This document shows, piece by piece, positions 24,838 to 33,886 of a stretch of 64,000 nt of DNA; the stretch's first letter is position 1; every line of letters begins with the position of its first letter. The stretch covers positions 3,658,001 through 3,722,000 of the forward strand of contig OZ244050.1 of assembly GCA_965215115.1 (NCBI GenBank), given 5' to 3'. Source of the DNA: CALDTK01 sp965215115 (GTDB taxonomy: Bacteria > Bacteroidota > Bacteroidia > Chitinophagales > Saprospiraceae). Position numbers and translations under genes: made by a program. The notes beneath the pieces are model-generated. The model had not been told where the DNA came from. It did not search any database and saw only the letters and a list, made by a program, of their open reading frames with translations.

Positions 24838-26094
24838 ATGGAGGAGCTCAGCAGACACCCGCCGGTGCGCGTCGGCATCATTCGCGAGGGGAAGGTCCCG
24901 CCGGACTCCCGCGTGGCCCTCGCGCCGGCGCAGGCGGCGCGCCTCCACGCGACGGAGGGCTTCGAGGTCGTGGTGCAGCCCTCGCCCACGCGGTGTTTCC
25001 CGGACGAGGACTACCGCGCCGCCGGGCTGCGCCTCCAGGAGGACCTGCGCGACCGCGACGTGCTGATCGGCGTCAAGGAGGTCCCGATCGGGCAGCTCAT
25101 CGGCGGGAAGACCTACTTTTTCTTCAGTCATACGCACAAGCAGCAGACCCACAATCGTGGCCTGTTGCAGGCCGCGGTCGACAAGCGGATCCGGCTCGTG
25201 GACTACGAGTTGTTGACCGATGGGCGCGGGGCCCGCTACATCGCCTTCGGGCGTTTCGCGGGGATGGTCGGGGCGCACCACGGCCTGCGGGCTTACGGAC
25301 TGCGCACCGGCGCTTTCGGGCTCGCGCAGATGGTCGAGTTCCGTGATTACGCGGAGGCGAGGGCGGCTTACGCCAAAACGGCTTTCGGTCCGGTGCGTGT
25401 CGTGGTGACGGGCACGGGTCGGGTGGGGCAGGGCGCCGTGGAGGTTTTGCGGGACGCGGGTTTCGAGGAACTGTCGAACGAGGCGTTTTTGGCGAAAGCC
25501 GACGAGGGAACGGCAGGCGCCGGCCGACCTGTTTTCACGCAAGTGGCCGTCGAAGCCTACGTCAACCTGCGCGGCCGCCGCGGGGCCCCCGTCGACAAGG
25601 ACGACTTCTACGCGCACCCCGAGCGCTACGAGAGCAACTTCCTGCGCTTCTGCCGCGTGGCCGACGTGCTCGTACACGGCATCTTCTGGGACAACCGCGC
25701 CCCGGCCATGTTCACGAGCGAAGAGATGGCCGGCGAGGACTTTCGCGTACGCGTGATCTCGGACGTGACCTGCGACATCGCCCCGGTGACGAGCATCCCG
25801 GCGACGCTACGCGCCTCGACGATCGCGGAGCCCTACTTCGGCTTCGACCCGGCCGCCGGTGAGGAGATGGGGGCTTTCGCCAAAACCGGCATTACGATGA
25901 GCACGATCGACAACCTCCCGAACGAACTGCCACGCGATGCCTCGCGGGCCTTCGGGGAGATGTTTTTGGACCACGTCGCGCCAGAACTGCTCCGGGAGCG
26001 TTCAGCTATCCTAAACCGCGCGACCATCACCGCGGGTGGTCGCCTCGCCGATGCCTACACCTACCTCGAACCGTTTCTGCGGGGGATTCCGTAA
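24838..26094 (+). CDS. NAD(P)-dependent dehydrogenase, saccharopine/alanine dehydrogenase-like (Lys1-like)
   Basis: A 418-residue member of the AlaDH/PNT-related family annotated as saccharopine dehydrogenase (lysine-forming)-like. The N-terminal domain has VGIIREGKVPPDSRVALAP and VVQPSPTRCFPDEDY, followed by IGVKEVPIGQLI and YFFFSHTHKQQTHNR. A nucleotide-binding segment VVVTGTGRVGQGAVEVL is near 190-206. The C-terminal part has VRVISDVTCDIAPVTSIPATLRASTIAEPYFG. The start is ATG 24838; a TTG at 24820 is also in frame. It carries three mini-hairpin-like copies (25371, 25485, 25872). The exact substrate cannot be told. Confidence 0.88.
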   Translation: MEELSRHPPVRVGIIREGKVPPDSRVALAPAQAARLHATEGFEVVVQPSPTRCFPDEDYRAAGLRLQEDLRDRDVLIGVKEVPIGQLIGGKTYFFFSHTHKQQTHNRGLLQAAVDKRIRLVDYELLTDGRGARYIAFGRFAGMVGAHHGLRAYGLRTGAFGLAQMVEFRDYAEARAAYAKTAFGPVRVVVTGTGRVGQGAVEVLRDAGFEELSNEAFLAKADEGTAGAGRPVFTQVAVEAYVNLRGRRGAPVDKDDFYAHPERYESNFLRFCRVADVLVHGIFWDNRAPAMFTSEEMAGEDFRVRVISDVTCDIAPVTSIPATLRASTIAEPYFGFDPAAGEEMGAFAKTGITMSTIDNLPNELPRDASRAFGEMFLDHVAPELLRERSAILNRATITAGGRLADAYTYLEPFLRGIP

Positions 26095-26126
26095 CTAGGG
26101 GAGGATTTCGACTAGACTTTACCACC

Positions 26127-28508
26127 ATGCCCACTGCGCTCGTAGCGAAGGACAGCCCCCCGGCGCCCTCGCCGTACTTCATCCTCGAGGAGGACACCCA
26201 ACGGGACGACAGCAACGCGAAGACGCGCCTGTTGTCGGGGTACCAGACGATCTGGTCGCTGGAGCCGCTGCTCAAGGCGCGGACGACCCCGGACGAGGAC
26301 GCCGCGTGGCTCGGGGAGGTCGAGAAGGGCCTGGCCAAATTCGCCGCCGACGCCCTCGACAGCGATGACGTCGACCACGTCCTGAGCCAACCGAGTATCG
26401 CCGCCAACACCGCGCAAAAGCTCGTGCGGCACTTTTTCCCGCCCTACAACCCGGCCGTCAAGCTCGGTGGGCTCTCGCGGCCCCTCGACCCGACGCAGCT
26501 GCTCGCGACATCGGGTTGGAACGAGCTCCAGGCCGGCGGCGAGCTCACGATCACCAACGACCGCTCCACGCTACCGACCACGGTGGTGGCGGGCATGCTG
26601 ATCCTCAATCAGTGCTACGGGCAGGGCCTCGAGATCGTCCACCGGCGGGTGGTCGAGTACAAGGACAGCCGCAATGGGCTGAAGACTTTCTACAGCCTAC
26701 AGCCGAGCTTCGACTACGTCGAGGTGGAGGTGGTGGGAGAGAAGCCGCGGTTGACCGACAGCGAGATCAGGCGGCTCCTGGGCCAGCCCGACGCCGCGGA
26801 CGTGTGGCTCGAGACGCTACCACCGAACCGGTTTAGGTTCAAGGGGATACAGGTAGTGCAGGCCACCAACACCACGATCGAGAACTCGCTGGTGAAGCTG
26901 CAGCTGCTGCTGATGAAGCGGGAGTCGGTCCTCAACGAGCGACGCCTCTCGCAGATGGAGGAGATCATGCGGGACTACCTGAGCGTCCCGGACCTGAAGC
27001 TCGGTATCCTCGCGCTCGACTACCCGCGCCGGCGCACGGTGCGGCACTCGCAGCTCATCCGCCAGGACATCCTCGCCGATAAGGTGCCGGACATGCTGGC
27101 GCCCGAACTCGGGAACACCATCTACTACGAGGCCTGCGCGGAGGGCAAGACGATCATCTTCGACGACCTGCGGGACTGCCGCGCCGACAATGGCCCGCTC
27201 GACGAGATGATCCTGGCGGAGGGCTACAAGAGTCTCGTGCTCGTGCCGCTGCTCGGTCGCAACCGCGCCGTGATCGGGATGATCGAGCTCGCGAGCGCGA
27301 AGCCCTACGCCTTCCACAATCTGGTGCTGTACCGCGTGGACGCCCTGGTCCCACTCTTCCGCCAGGCGATGCGGCGGAGCCGCGACGAGATGGAGGCCAA
27401 GGTGCAGACCGTGATGCGGCAGACCTTCACCGCGCTCGACCCGAGCGTGGAGTGGCGCTTCATCGAGGCCGCGGCCGAGATCATCGAGCGCGAGCAGAAC
27501 GACCCCGAGGACAGCAGCCCAGCCCTGCCGGATATCCGTTTCAAGGACGTTTGGGCGCTGTACGCCCAGGCGGACATCGTCGGGAGTTCGAAACTCCGCA
27601 ACACGGCGATCCGCGAGGACCTCATCATCGACCTGTCGGTGGCCGAGCAGCTGTTGTCGGACGAGAAGGTTCGCAAGATCTACCCGCTGGCCGGCAAGCT
27701 CGTCTACGACATCAACGAACTCATGCAGGTCCTCGACGAGGCCATGAGCCCGGGGGACGAGCAGCAGGTGCAGGAGTTCCTGGTGGTGGCCTTCAAGCCG
27801 ATGTTCGACCAACTGCGGGGGATCCCGGAGCTGTCGGGGGTGGTGGCGCGCTACCTCACGACCCTCGCCGCGGCCCGCCCGAACGGTCGCACGAAGCGCG
27901 AGAGCTACGAGCACAGCGTCCGCGCGGTGACGGGCCTCGTGACGCGGGTCATCTCGAAGGCGCAGGAGAGTGCGCAACTCATCGTGCCGCACTACTTCAG
28001 CAAGTACCGTACGGACGGTGTGGAGTACAACATCTACGCCGGCCAGAGCCTCCTGCAGGAGGGGAGCTTCACGGAGGTGCACCTGCAGAACCTGCGGCTG
28101 TGGCAACTGCAGACCATGATCGACGTCACGAAGGCCGTGGCCCGACTCGAATCCCGGCTACCGATCCCGATGCTGACGGCGCAGTTAATCTTCGCGTTCG
28201 GTTCGCAGATCACGATCCAGTTCCGCATGGACGAGAAGCGCTTCGACGTCGAGGGCGCTTACAATGTCCGGTACGAGATCATCAAGAAGCGCATCGACAA
28301 GGCGCTCGTGCGCGGGACCGAGGAGCGGCTCACGCTCCCCAACCACATCGCGATCGTCTACTCGCACCACTCCGACGAGGACAACTACCGCGAGATGCTG
28401 AAGTACCTACACGGGACCGGGCAACTGGCCGGCGAGGTAGAGCAGGTGGAGTTGGAGCCGATGCAGGGGGTGGACGGCCTGAGCGCGCTGCGGGTGCGGG
28501 TGATTTGA
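26127..28508 (+). CDS. Large GAF-domain protein
   Basis: A 793-residue cytosolic protein of a Bacteroidota family annotated only as GAF-domain protein. A helical N-terminal region leads to a GAF-like domain at about 290-430 (EACAEGKTIIFDDLRDCR, SLVLVPLLGRNRAVIGMIELAS). The rest is helical, with segments resembling signal-transduction linkers, and a C-terminal region with TEERLTLPNHIAIVYSHHSDE. There is no kinase, cyclase or HTH motif. It follows the Lys1-like gene by 32 bases and may be co-transcribed. The function is unknown; ligand sensing is an inference from the GAF fold. Confidence 0.8.
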   Translation: MPTALVAKDSPPAPSPYFILEEDTQRDDSNAKTRLLSGYQTIWSLEPLLKARTTPDEDAAWLGEVEKGLAKFAADALDSDDVDHVLSQPSIAANTAQKLVRHFFPPYNPAVKLGGLSRPLDPTQLLATSGWNELQAGGELTITNDRSTLPTTVVAGMLILNQCYGQGLEIVHRRVVEYKDSRNGLKTFYSLQPSFDYVEVEVVGEKPRLTDSEIRRLLGQPDAADVWLETLPPNRFRFKGIQVVQATNTTIENSLVKLQLLLMKRESVLNERRLSQMEEIMRDYLSVPDLKLGILALDYPRRRTVRHSQLIRQDILADKVPDMLAPELGNTIYYEACAEGKTIIFDDLRDCRADNGPLDEMILAEGYKSLVLVPLLGRNRAVIGMIELASAKPYAFHNLVLYRVDALVPLFRQAMRRSRDEMEAKVQTVMRQTFTALDPSVEWRFIEAAAEIIEREQNDPEDSSPALPDIRFKDVWALYAQADIVGSSKLRNTAIREDLIIDLSVAEQLLSDEKVRKIYPLAGKLVYDINELMQVLDEAMSPGDEQQVQEFLVVAFKPMFDQLRGIPELSGVVARYLTTLAAARPNGRTKRESYEHSVRAVTGLVTRVISKAQESAQLIVPHYFSKYRTDGVEYNIYAGQSLLQEGSFTEVHLQNLRLWQLQTMIDVTKAVARLESRLPIPMLTAQLIFAFGSQITIQFRMDEKRFDVEGAYNVRYEIIKKRIDKALVRGTEERLTLPNHIAIVYSHHSDEDNYREMLKYLHGTGQLAGEVEQVELEPMQGVDGLSALRVRVI

Positions 28509-28908
28509 GGGTGGGCGGAGAAGAATTTTGGGCGGGGTAGTATAGGGACGGGGCCCCGGGACTTTTTCGTCACTCGTGGGGTAACCCCCCCGACCCCCCT
28601 TATTCATCCGTGCTGCCAGATCTTCGCTTCGCTCGATCCGGCAGCCCGGCTGAACAAGGGGGGAGGCGACCGTGCGGCACGGCTTTGCTCGTGGCGCTCG
28701 CGGGGCGCGCTATGTTCTCGCGCGACGATGGCCGGGGGCGTTCGCCTCCCCCCTTGTTTTGGTTTCCTCCACGGGGACGCGAAGCGAATCCGTGGAGGAA
28801 ACCAGAATAAGGGGGGCTGGGGGGGTTTACCCGCGAGTGCAGGGCAAAAGCTCAGCGCCTACAGGAAACTCCAGAAATGATATAAAAGTCCTTAGGCCAC
28901 CCCCACCC
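28509..28908. other. Intergenic region holding a structured inverted-repeat element
   Basis: 400 bases between the GAF gene and the convergent HD-PycTM gene with no credible reading frame. Most of it is taken by the 269-base element at 28571-28839 described separately. The remaining flanks are G-rich and show nothing else. Confidence 0.7.
28571..28839. repeat. 269-bp element with 35-bp terminal inverted repeats and three internal hairpins
   Basis: The ends 28571-28605 and 28805-28839 are complementary over 35 bases with about five mismatches, each with C- or G-runs and a terminal TTATTC or GAATAA. Inside are three separate hairpins: 28612-28645 (GCTGCCAGATC/GATCCGGCAGC), 28654-28757 (ACAAGGGGGGAGGCGA with its complement) and 28761-28803 (GGTTTCCTCCACGG/CCGTGGAGGAAACC). 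The whole folds as a closed stem with three branches. It could be a MITE-like mobile element or a structured RNA. No target-site duplication was recognised. Confidence 0.7.
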
Positions 28909-30192
28909 CTACTGCCGCAGGCTATCGATCGGGGGCACGAACACCCCCGCCGGGACGATCTGCGACTCGCTCAGCGGGCCGGAGAAGTAGAACGCCAGCA
29001 CGAACGCCAGTACGCTCATCACCATGCCCACCAGGAAGATGCCGTAGCAGATCCGTAGGCGATTGAACTTGTTCCCGAGGGCCACGCCGAGCCAGTACAT
29101 GTCATTCATCACCGAGTTGTCCAGGATGTTCTGGTCGGCGAGGACTTCCTTCATGGCCTCTTTGTAGTCGGCCATCTCCATGTTGTAGTAGTTGCCGAAG
29201 AAGAACAAGTTGGTCTTGCCGGAGGCCAGCGAGGCGAGAGGCGTGATGCCGCTGGTCTTGACGGGGCGCGTGGCGAGGGTAGCGTAGACGATCGTGAGGA
29301 CGCAGGTGATCAGCAGGACGCCCGCCGGGATCACCAGGTAGGTGAACTGCGGGATGTAGGCCGCGAGCAGCGGCATCCCCAGCGAAATGATCATCGCGCT
29401 GATGGACAGCATGATGTTGGCCTTGCCGTCGGCGATCGAGGTGAGGTCGATGTTGTTGCGTAAAGTCGTCTTGAGCATCATCTGGGCCGACTTCTCGCTC
29501 TGGATGGCGGTCTTGTCGGATCCCGAGGCCTTCTTCGCCCGCTTGCGGGCCTTCTTCTTGATCTTCGCCAGCTTCTTGTTGAGGCGGTCGAGGTTGTTCT
29601 GCTTCTGCTCGCCGTAGAGCTTGTTGGCCGCGGCGGTGAGGTACTGGTGGCCGGCGACGAAGGCGATGTTCTCCTCGTACCACTCGACGTCGTCGGTGAG
29701 GTCGCGCTTGGAGTCCGGGCGCATCTGCCACTCGCGGCGCAGGTTCTCGAGCCGGTCGCGGTACTCGGGCCTGCCGAGGTTGCTGAGGTCGGCGTCCCGC
29801 ATGGCGCGCTCCAGGTCGGTGGTCGGCGTGTGCGAGACCCGGGTGGCGAGGATGAGGCGCTCGACGCGTGCGATGCGGTGCGGGTCGAGGCCCTGCTCCT
29901 TCAAGAACGCCCGCGCGTCCTGGGCGCCCTGTTCCTCGTGGCCCTTCCCGGGGCGCTCGAGCATCCCGGCGTCGTGCCACCAGGCCGCGATCCGCAGGTC
30001 CTCGAGCTCCTCGTCGGAGAAGTTCATGATGTTGCCGATCAACTCGGCGGCCTTGACGACCTGCTCCGTGTGCTCGAGGTTATGGTAGTAGAGCGACGTG
30101 CAGTCCGCGGCCGCGAACCTGCGCTGCACCTCCGCCGAGGACAGGTCGATGAGCTGGGTCTGCGGTTCGTCGATGAGGGTAGTCTCCGGCAT
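28909..30192 (-). CDS. HD-domain protein with PycTM (Pycsar effector-type) membrane domain
   Basis: A 427-residue protein. An N-terminal HD phosphohydrolase-like domain keeps the metal residues (His37, His41, His73-Asp74, and a later DADLSNLG). A highly basic linker at about 215-235 (KIKKKARKRAKKA) leads to a C-terminal domain with four membrane helices, matching the PycTM/DUF5706 domain of Pycsar-type effectors. No nucleotide cyclase gene is adjacent, so it is not a recognisable Pycsar defence operon, and Bacteroidota often carry such a gene as a single chromosomal copy. It probably hydrolyses or senses a nucleotide at the membrane. Confidence 0.85.
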   Translation of the reverse strand: MPETTLIDEPQTQLIDLSSAEVQRRFAAADCTSLYYHNLEHTEQVVKAAELIGNIMNFSDEELEDLRIAAWWHDAGMLERPGKGHEEQGAQDARAFLKEQGLDPHRIARVERLILATRVSHTPTTDLERAMRDADLSNLGRPEYRDRLENLRREWQMRPDSKRDLTDDVEWYEENIAFVAGHQYLTAAANKLYGEQKQNNLDRLNKKLAKIKKKARKRAKKASGSDKTAIQSEKSAQMMLKTTLRNNIDLTSIADGKANIMLSISAMIISLGMPLLAAYIPQFTYLVIPAGVLLITCVLTIVYATLATRPVKTSGITPLASLASGKTNLFFFGNYYNMEMADYKEAMKEVLADQNILDNSVMNDMYWLGVALGNKFNRLRICYGIFLVGMVMSVLAFVLAFYFSGPLSESQIVPAGVFVPPIDSLRQ

Positions 30193-30252
30193 ATTAAGGA
30201 TTGAAACGCCAGATCGGGGCTAGCTGTTGAAGTTACGGGAACGGCAGACAAG

Positions 30253-32400
30253 TTAAGCCTTTCCCGCCAGACGCAACAGCCACGCGTACTCCATCGCCGT
30301 CTCCTGGTGCCGCGCGTAACGGCCGCTGGCGCCGCTGTGCCCGGTCGACATGTTGGTGTGCAGCAGCAGGGGCGCGTCGGTGGTCTTGAGGGTGCGCAGC
30401 TTCGCGACCCACTTGGCGGGCTCCCAGTACTGGACCTGGCTGTCGTGCAGGCCCGTCGTGACGAGCATCGGGGGGTACGCCTTCGCGGAAACCTGATCGT
30501 AGGGACTGTAGCTGAGCATGTAGCGGTAGGACGCTTCCTCGTCTGGGTTGCCCCACTCGTCGTACTCGCCGGTGGTGAGGGGGATGGACTCGTCGAGCAT
30601 CGTCGTGACGACATCCACGAAGGGGACCGCGGCAATGATCCCGGCCCAGAGTTCGGGCGCCATGTTGACGACCGCGCCCATCAGCAGTCCCCCGGCCGAC
30701 CCACCCATGGCGTAAAGCTGGTCGGGGGCGCAGTACTTCTCCGCGACCAGGTGCCGACCGGCGTCCACGAAATCCTTGAAGGTATTCTCCTTGTTGAGCA
30801 GTTTGCCGTCCTCGTACCACTGGCGCCCGAGCTCTTCGCCGCCGCGGACGTGGGCGATGACGTACACGAATCCGCGGTCGAGTAGGCTCAGCCGAACGCT
30901 CGAGAAGTACGGGTCCATCGAGTTGCCGTAGCTCCCGTAGCCGTAGAGCAGCAGTGGGGCCGTGCCGTCGAGCGGGGTGTCCCTGTGGCGCACGATGCTC
31001 AGCGGGACGCGCTTGCCGTCGCGGGCGGCGAACTCGGTGCGCTCGCTCACGTAGTTATCGGCGTCGAAGTCCCCGAGGACCTCCTGGCGCTTGAGTAGCG
31101 TGAGTTCGCGCGTGACCACGTTGTAGTCGTACGTCGACATCGGGGTCGTCATGCTCGTGAAGCCGACGCGCACGACCGGGCTACCGGGGTCGTGATTCGT
31201 GGAGATGCCGCTGAGATAAGCCGACTCACCGAAGTCGATGGCGTGTTCGCTGATCGCGGGGCGGTTTTCGGCAGGCGCGGTAGAAGGTTTTGGCGAAAGC
31301 GGTAAAATGCGTTGCTGCACGATGCCCCCGACGCGTTCGCTCACCACGAGGTAGTCGTCGAAGAGTTCCATGCCTTCGACCAGGGCGGTCTCGCGGGGGG
31401 GCACGAGGTCCGTCCAGTGGGCTTGGCCCGTTTTGCCGACAGGCGTCGTAGCGATCTTGAAATTGACGGCATCTTTGTTGGTCCGCACGTACCAGCGGTC
31501 GCCGAGGTGGTCGATGCTGTACTCCAGCTTGGCGTCGCGGTCGCGGGGCTCGAAGGTCCGGAAGGCCTGCGCGGGCTCATCGGCGCGTAGGTACTGCACC
31601 TCCGAGGTGAGCGTCGCCGCGGAGTGGATGCAGATGAACTCGCGGCTCTTGGTGCGGAACAGGTAGGTGTAGAAGGTGTCGTCGCCCTCGTGGTAGACCT
31701 CGGTGTCGCTCGCGACGGGCGTCCCCAACACGTGGCGGAAGACGCGGTCCGGCCGCAGGGTCTCGTCCTTGCGGGTGTAGAAGACGGTCTCGTTGTCGGC
31801 CGCCCAGACCACGTTGCCGGCGGTGTTCTCGATGACATCGGGCAGGGTCTCGCCCGTGGTGAGGTCCTTGAAGCGCAGGGTGTAGATGCGGCGGCTCAGC
31901 GTGTCCTCGGCGTAGACCAGGAGGCGGTTGTCGTCCGAGACCTCGCGCGTGCCGACGGCGTAGTAGTCGTAGGCTTTCGCCAAAACGTTCACGTCCAGGA
32001 GGACTTCCTCGGCCCCGGAGGCCCCGCCGCGGCGCCGGTAGTACACCGGGTGCTCCTCGCCGGCTCGGTAGCGCTCGCCGTAGAGGTAGCCGCGCTCCAG
32101 GTAGGGCACGGACTCGTCGTCGGGCTTGATGCGCGCGACGATCTCCCGGTAGAGCGTCTCGCGGAGCTCGGCCTGGTCGGCGAGCATCGCGTCTTTGTAG
32201 GCGTTCTCGGCGGTAAGGTACGCGATCACCGCGGGGTCGTCGCGGTCGTTGAGCCAGTAGTAGGGGTCGACGCGGCGCTCGCCGTGCGCCTCGAGAGTGG
32301 TGTCGTGGCGAGCGGCCACGGGGGCGGCGGGTTGGGCGGGGCTAGGCGTCTGCATGCCTAGAAGTAGTGCCAAGGAGGCAAAAGGTTGAGCGCGCGTCAT
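30253..32400 (-). CDS. S9 family peptidase, oligopeptidase B-like, exported
   Basis: A 715-residue prolyl-oligopeptidase-family serine protease. A signal peptide occupies about 1-22 (ASLALLLGMQTPSPAQP). Then comes a seven-bladed propeller with RVDPYYWLNDRDDP and YYRRRGG blocks, and a C-terminal alpha/beta hydrolase domain. The nucleophile is Ser568 in MGGSAGGLLMGAV, the catalytic Asp is in the GLHDSQVQYWEP block and the His is in the STGHSGASGRY block. The pattern is closest to oligopeptidase B, which cuts after basic residues in short peptides. Two mini-hairpin copies (31286 and 31972) are in frame. It is divergent from the MATE gene. Confidence 0.9.
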   Translation of the reverse strand: MTRAQPFASLALLLGMQTPSPAQPAAPVAARHDTTLEAHGERRVDPYYWLNDRDDPAVIAYLTAENAYKDAMLADQAELRETLYREIVARIKPDDESVPYLERGYLYGERYRAGEEHPVYYRRRGGASGAEEVLLDVNVLAKAYDYYAVGTREVSDDNRLLVYAEDTLSRRIYTLRFKDLTTGETLPDVIENTAGNVVWAADNETVFYTRKDETLRPDRVFRHVLGTPVASDTEVYHEGDDTFYTYLFRTKSREFICIHSAATLTSEVQYLRADEPAQAFRTFEPRDRDAKLEYSIDHLGDRWYVRTNKDAVNFKIATTPVGKTGQAHWTDLVPPRETALVEGMELFDDYLVVSERVGGIVQQRILPLSPKPSTAPAENRPAISEHAIDFGESAYLSGISTNHDPGSPVVRVGFTSMTTPMSTYDYNVVTRELTLLKRQEVLGDFDADNYVSERTEFAARDGKRVPLSIVRHRDTPLDGTAPLLLYGYGSYGNSMDPYFSSVRLSLLDRGFVYVIAHVRGGEELGRQWYEDGKLLNKENTFKDFVDAGRHLVAEKYCAPDQLYAMGGSAGGLLMGAVVNMAPELWAGIIAAVPFVDVVTTMLDESIPLTTGEYDEWGNPDEEASYRYMLSYSPYDQVSAKAYPPMLVTTGLHDSQVQYWEPAKWVAKLRTLKTTDAPLLLHTNMSTGHSGASGRYARHQETAMEYAWLLRLAGKA

Positions 32401-32454
32401 GCGGCCAAAGCTACCCGTGGCGCCGCGTCGTCGGCGTCGCTAGCTTGCCGCCCC

Positions 32455-33792
32455 GTGCGACTGAATACGTCATACCGCCAGATCCTCACGCTGGCCTTCC
32501 CGATCATGGTGGGGAGCGCGGCGCAGAACGCGATCGCGGCCACGGATTCGATCTTTTTGTACCACCTGAGCCAGGCGGATTTCGCGGCCATCGGCTTCGT
32601 GTCGACCTTCTACCTGATCGTCGCGGCGGTGGGCTACGGCTTCTCGAAGGCGGGCCAGATATTGATCGCGCGGCGTATGGGCCAGGCCGACCTGCTGGGC
32701 GTCCGCCAGACCTTCCAGTCGATGTTCGCCTTCGAGATGCTGCTGGCGCTCGGGTCCTTCCTCATCATGACCTTCGGGGCCTACTACATCTTCGCGGCGC
32801 TCGTCAATACGGAGGTGGTCTTTTACAAGAGCCTCGAGTATTTGTCCACCCGCAGCTGGGGGGTCTTCGCGAGCTACGCCGGGATCGCCTTCGTGGCCCT
32901 GTACAGCGGGATCGGTCGGACCAACAGCCTGCTCGTGGCCACGGTCGTGCTGCTGACGTGCAACGTCGCGCTCAACTACTCGCTCATCTTCGGTCACTTC
33001 GGGATGCCGGCCATGGGGATCGCCGGGGCCGGGCTCGCGAGTACGATCAGTGAGTACATCGCGCTGGCCACCTTCCTGATCTACATCTTCGTCGACGAGA
33101 AGCTCGCGGACCTGAGGCTCCTCCAGTTCAGTAAGATCGACTGGGCCCTGGTCCGGCTGCAGGCACGGCTCAGCCTCCCGGTGGTGCTCCAGTCGGTGGT
33201 TGGGCTGGGCTCGTGGCTGTTTTTCTTCGGGATCGTCGACAACCTCGGCGAGCGCGCCCTGGCGATCACGAACCTCGTGCGCGTCGTCTACCTCGCGCTC
33301 AGCATCCCGACCTGGGGCTTCGCGACCTCCGTCAACACGCTCACGAGTCACTTCCTCGGGCGCGGCCGCCGGCTGGCCGTGAGGCCGCTCACGAAGAAGG
33401 TGGCGTGGATCTGCCTGTGGTTCACGCTCGCGCTCGCGGTGGTGGTGGCGTCGTTCCCGCGGCCGATCCTGTACCCGCTCTTCGGCGGCGCGGAGACGGA
33501 CCTCGTCGACGACGCCCGGCCGGTGCTCTGGGTCCTGGTCGGGATCATGGCGCTGTTTAGCTACGGGGCGACCTTCTTCAACAGCCTCGTCGGGGCGGGC
33601 GGGGTGTACTACGGGCTCAAGATCCAGACCGTTTGTGCGGTGGTGTACATGACGATCGTCTACGTCGTCATCGAGACGGGGCTCGGCGGGGTGGTCGGGG
33701 CCTGGAGCGCGGAGATCGCGTACTGGGCGCTGATCTGGTACATGAGCGCCAGGGGACTGAGCGAGCGGCGGTGGCGCGGGGCGGACCTTTGA
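32455..33792 (+). CDS. MATE family efflux transporter
   Basis: A roughly 445-residue inner-membrane transporter of the MATE family (cation-coupled drug or metabolite export). Twelve hydrophobic segments are visible from about 8 to 440. The N-terminal half has ILTLAFPIMVGSAAQNAIAATDSIF and GRTNSLLVATVVLLTCNVALNYSLIFG, and the second half repeats the pattern (VVLQSVVGLGSWLFFFG). I chose the GTG at 32455 (VRLNTSYRQ) because the frame to 32386 overlaps the start of the divergent peptidase gene. The substrate is unknown. Confidence 0.9.
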   Translation: MRLNTSYRQILTLAFPIMVGSAAQNAIAATDSIFLYHLSQADFAAIGFVSTFYLIVAAVGYGFSKAGQILIARRMGQADLLGVRQTFQSMFAFEMLLALGSFLIMTFGAYYIFAALVNTEVVFYKSLEYLSTRSWGVFASYAGIAFVALYSGIGRTNSLLVATVVLLTCNVALNYSLIFGHFGMPAMGIAGAGLASTISEYIALATFLIYIFVDEKLADLRLLQFSKIDWALVRLQARLSLPVVLQSVVGLGSWLFFFGIVDNLGERALAITNLVRVVYLALSIPTWGFATSVNTLTSHFLGRGRRLAVRPLTKKVAWICLWFTLALAVVVASFPRPILYPLFGGAETDLVDDARPVLWVLVGIMALFSYGATFFNSLVGAGGVYYGLKIQTVCAVVYMTIVYVVIETGLGGVVGAWSAEIAYWALIWYMSARGLSERRWRGADL

Positions 33793-33856
33793 GGGTGCGG
33801 GGTGCGGGGTGCCTGGGTGCCTGGGTGCGGGGTGCGGGGTGCGGGGTCGAAACTTT
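33793..33856 (+). repeat. G-rich minisatellite with GGTGCGGG / GGTGCCTG units
   Basis: Directly after the MATE stop, 7- to 8-base units of the type GGTGCGGG and GGTGCCTG repeat about eight times. A longer array of the same type lies at 39147-39250. The G-runs could form a quadruplex in one strand. Confidence 0.75.
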
Positions 33857-33886
33857 GGACCCTTGCAGGTCATACCTTCCCGCCGT

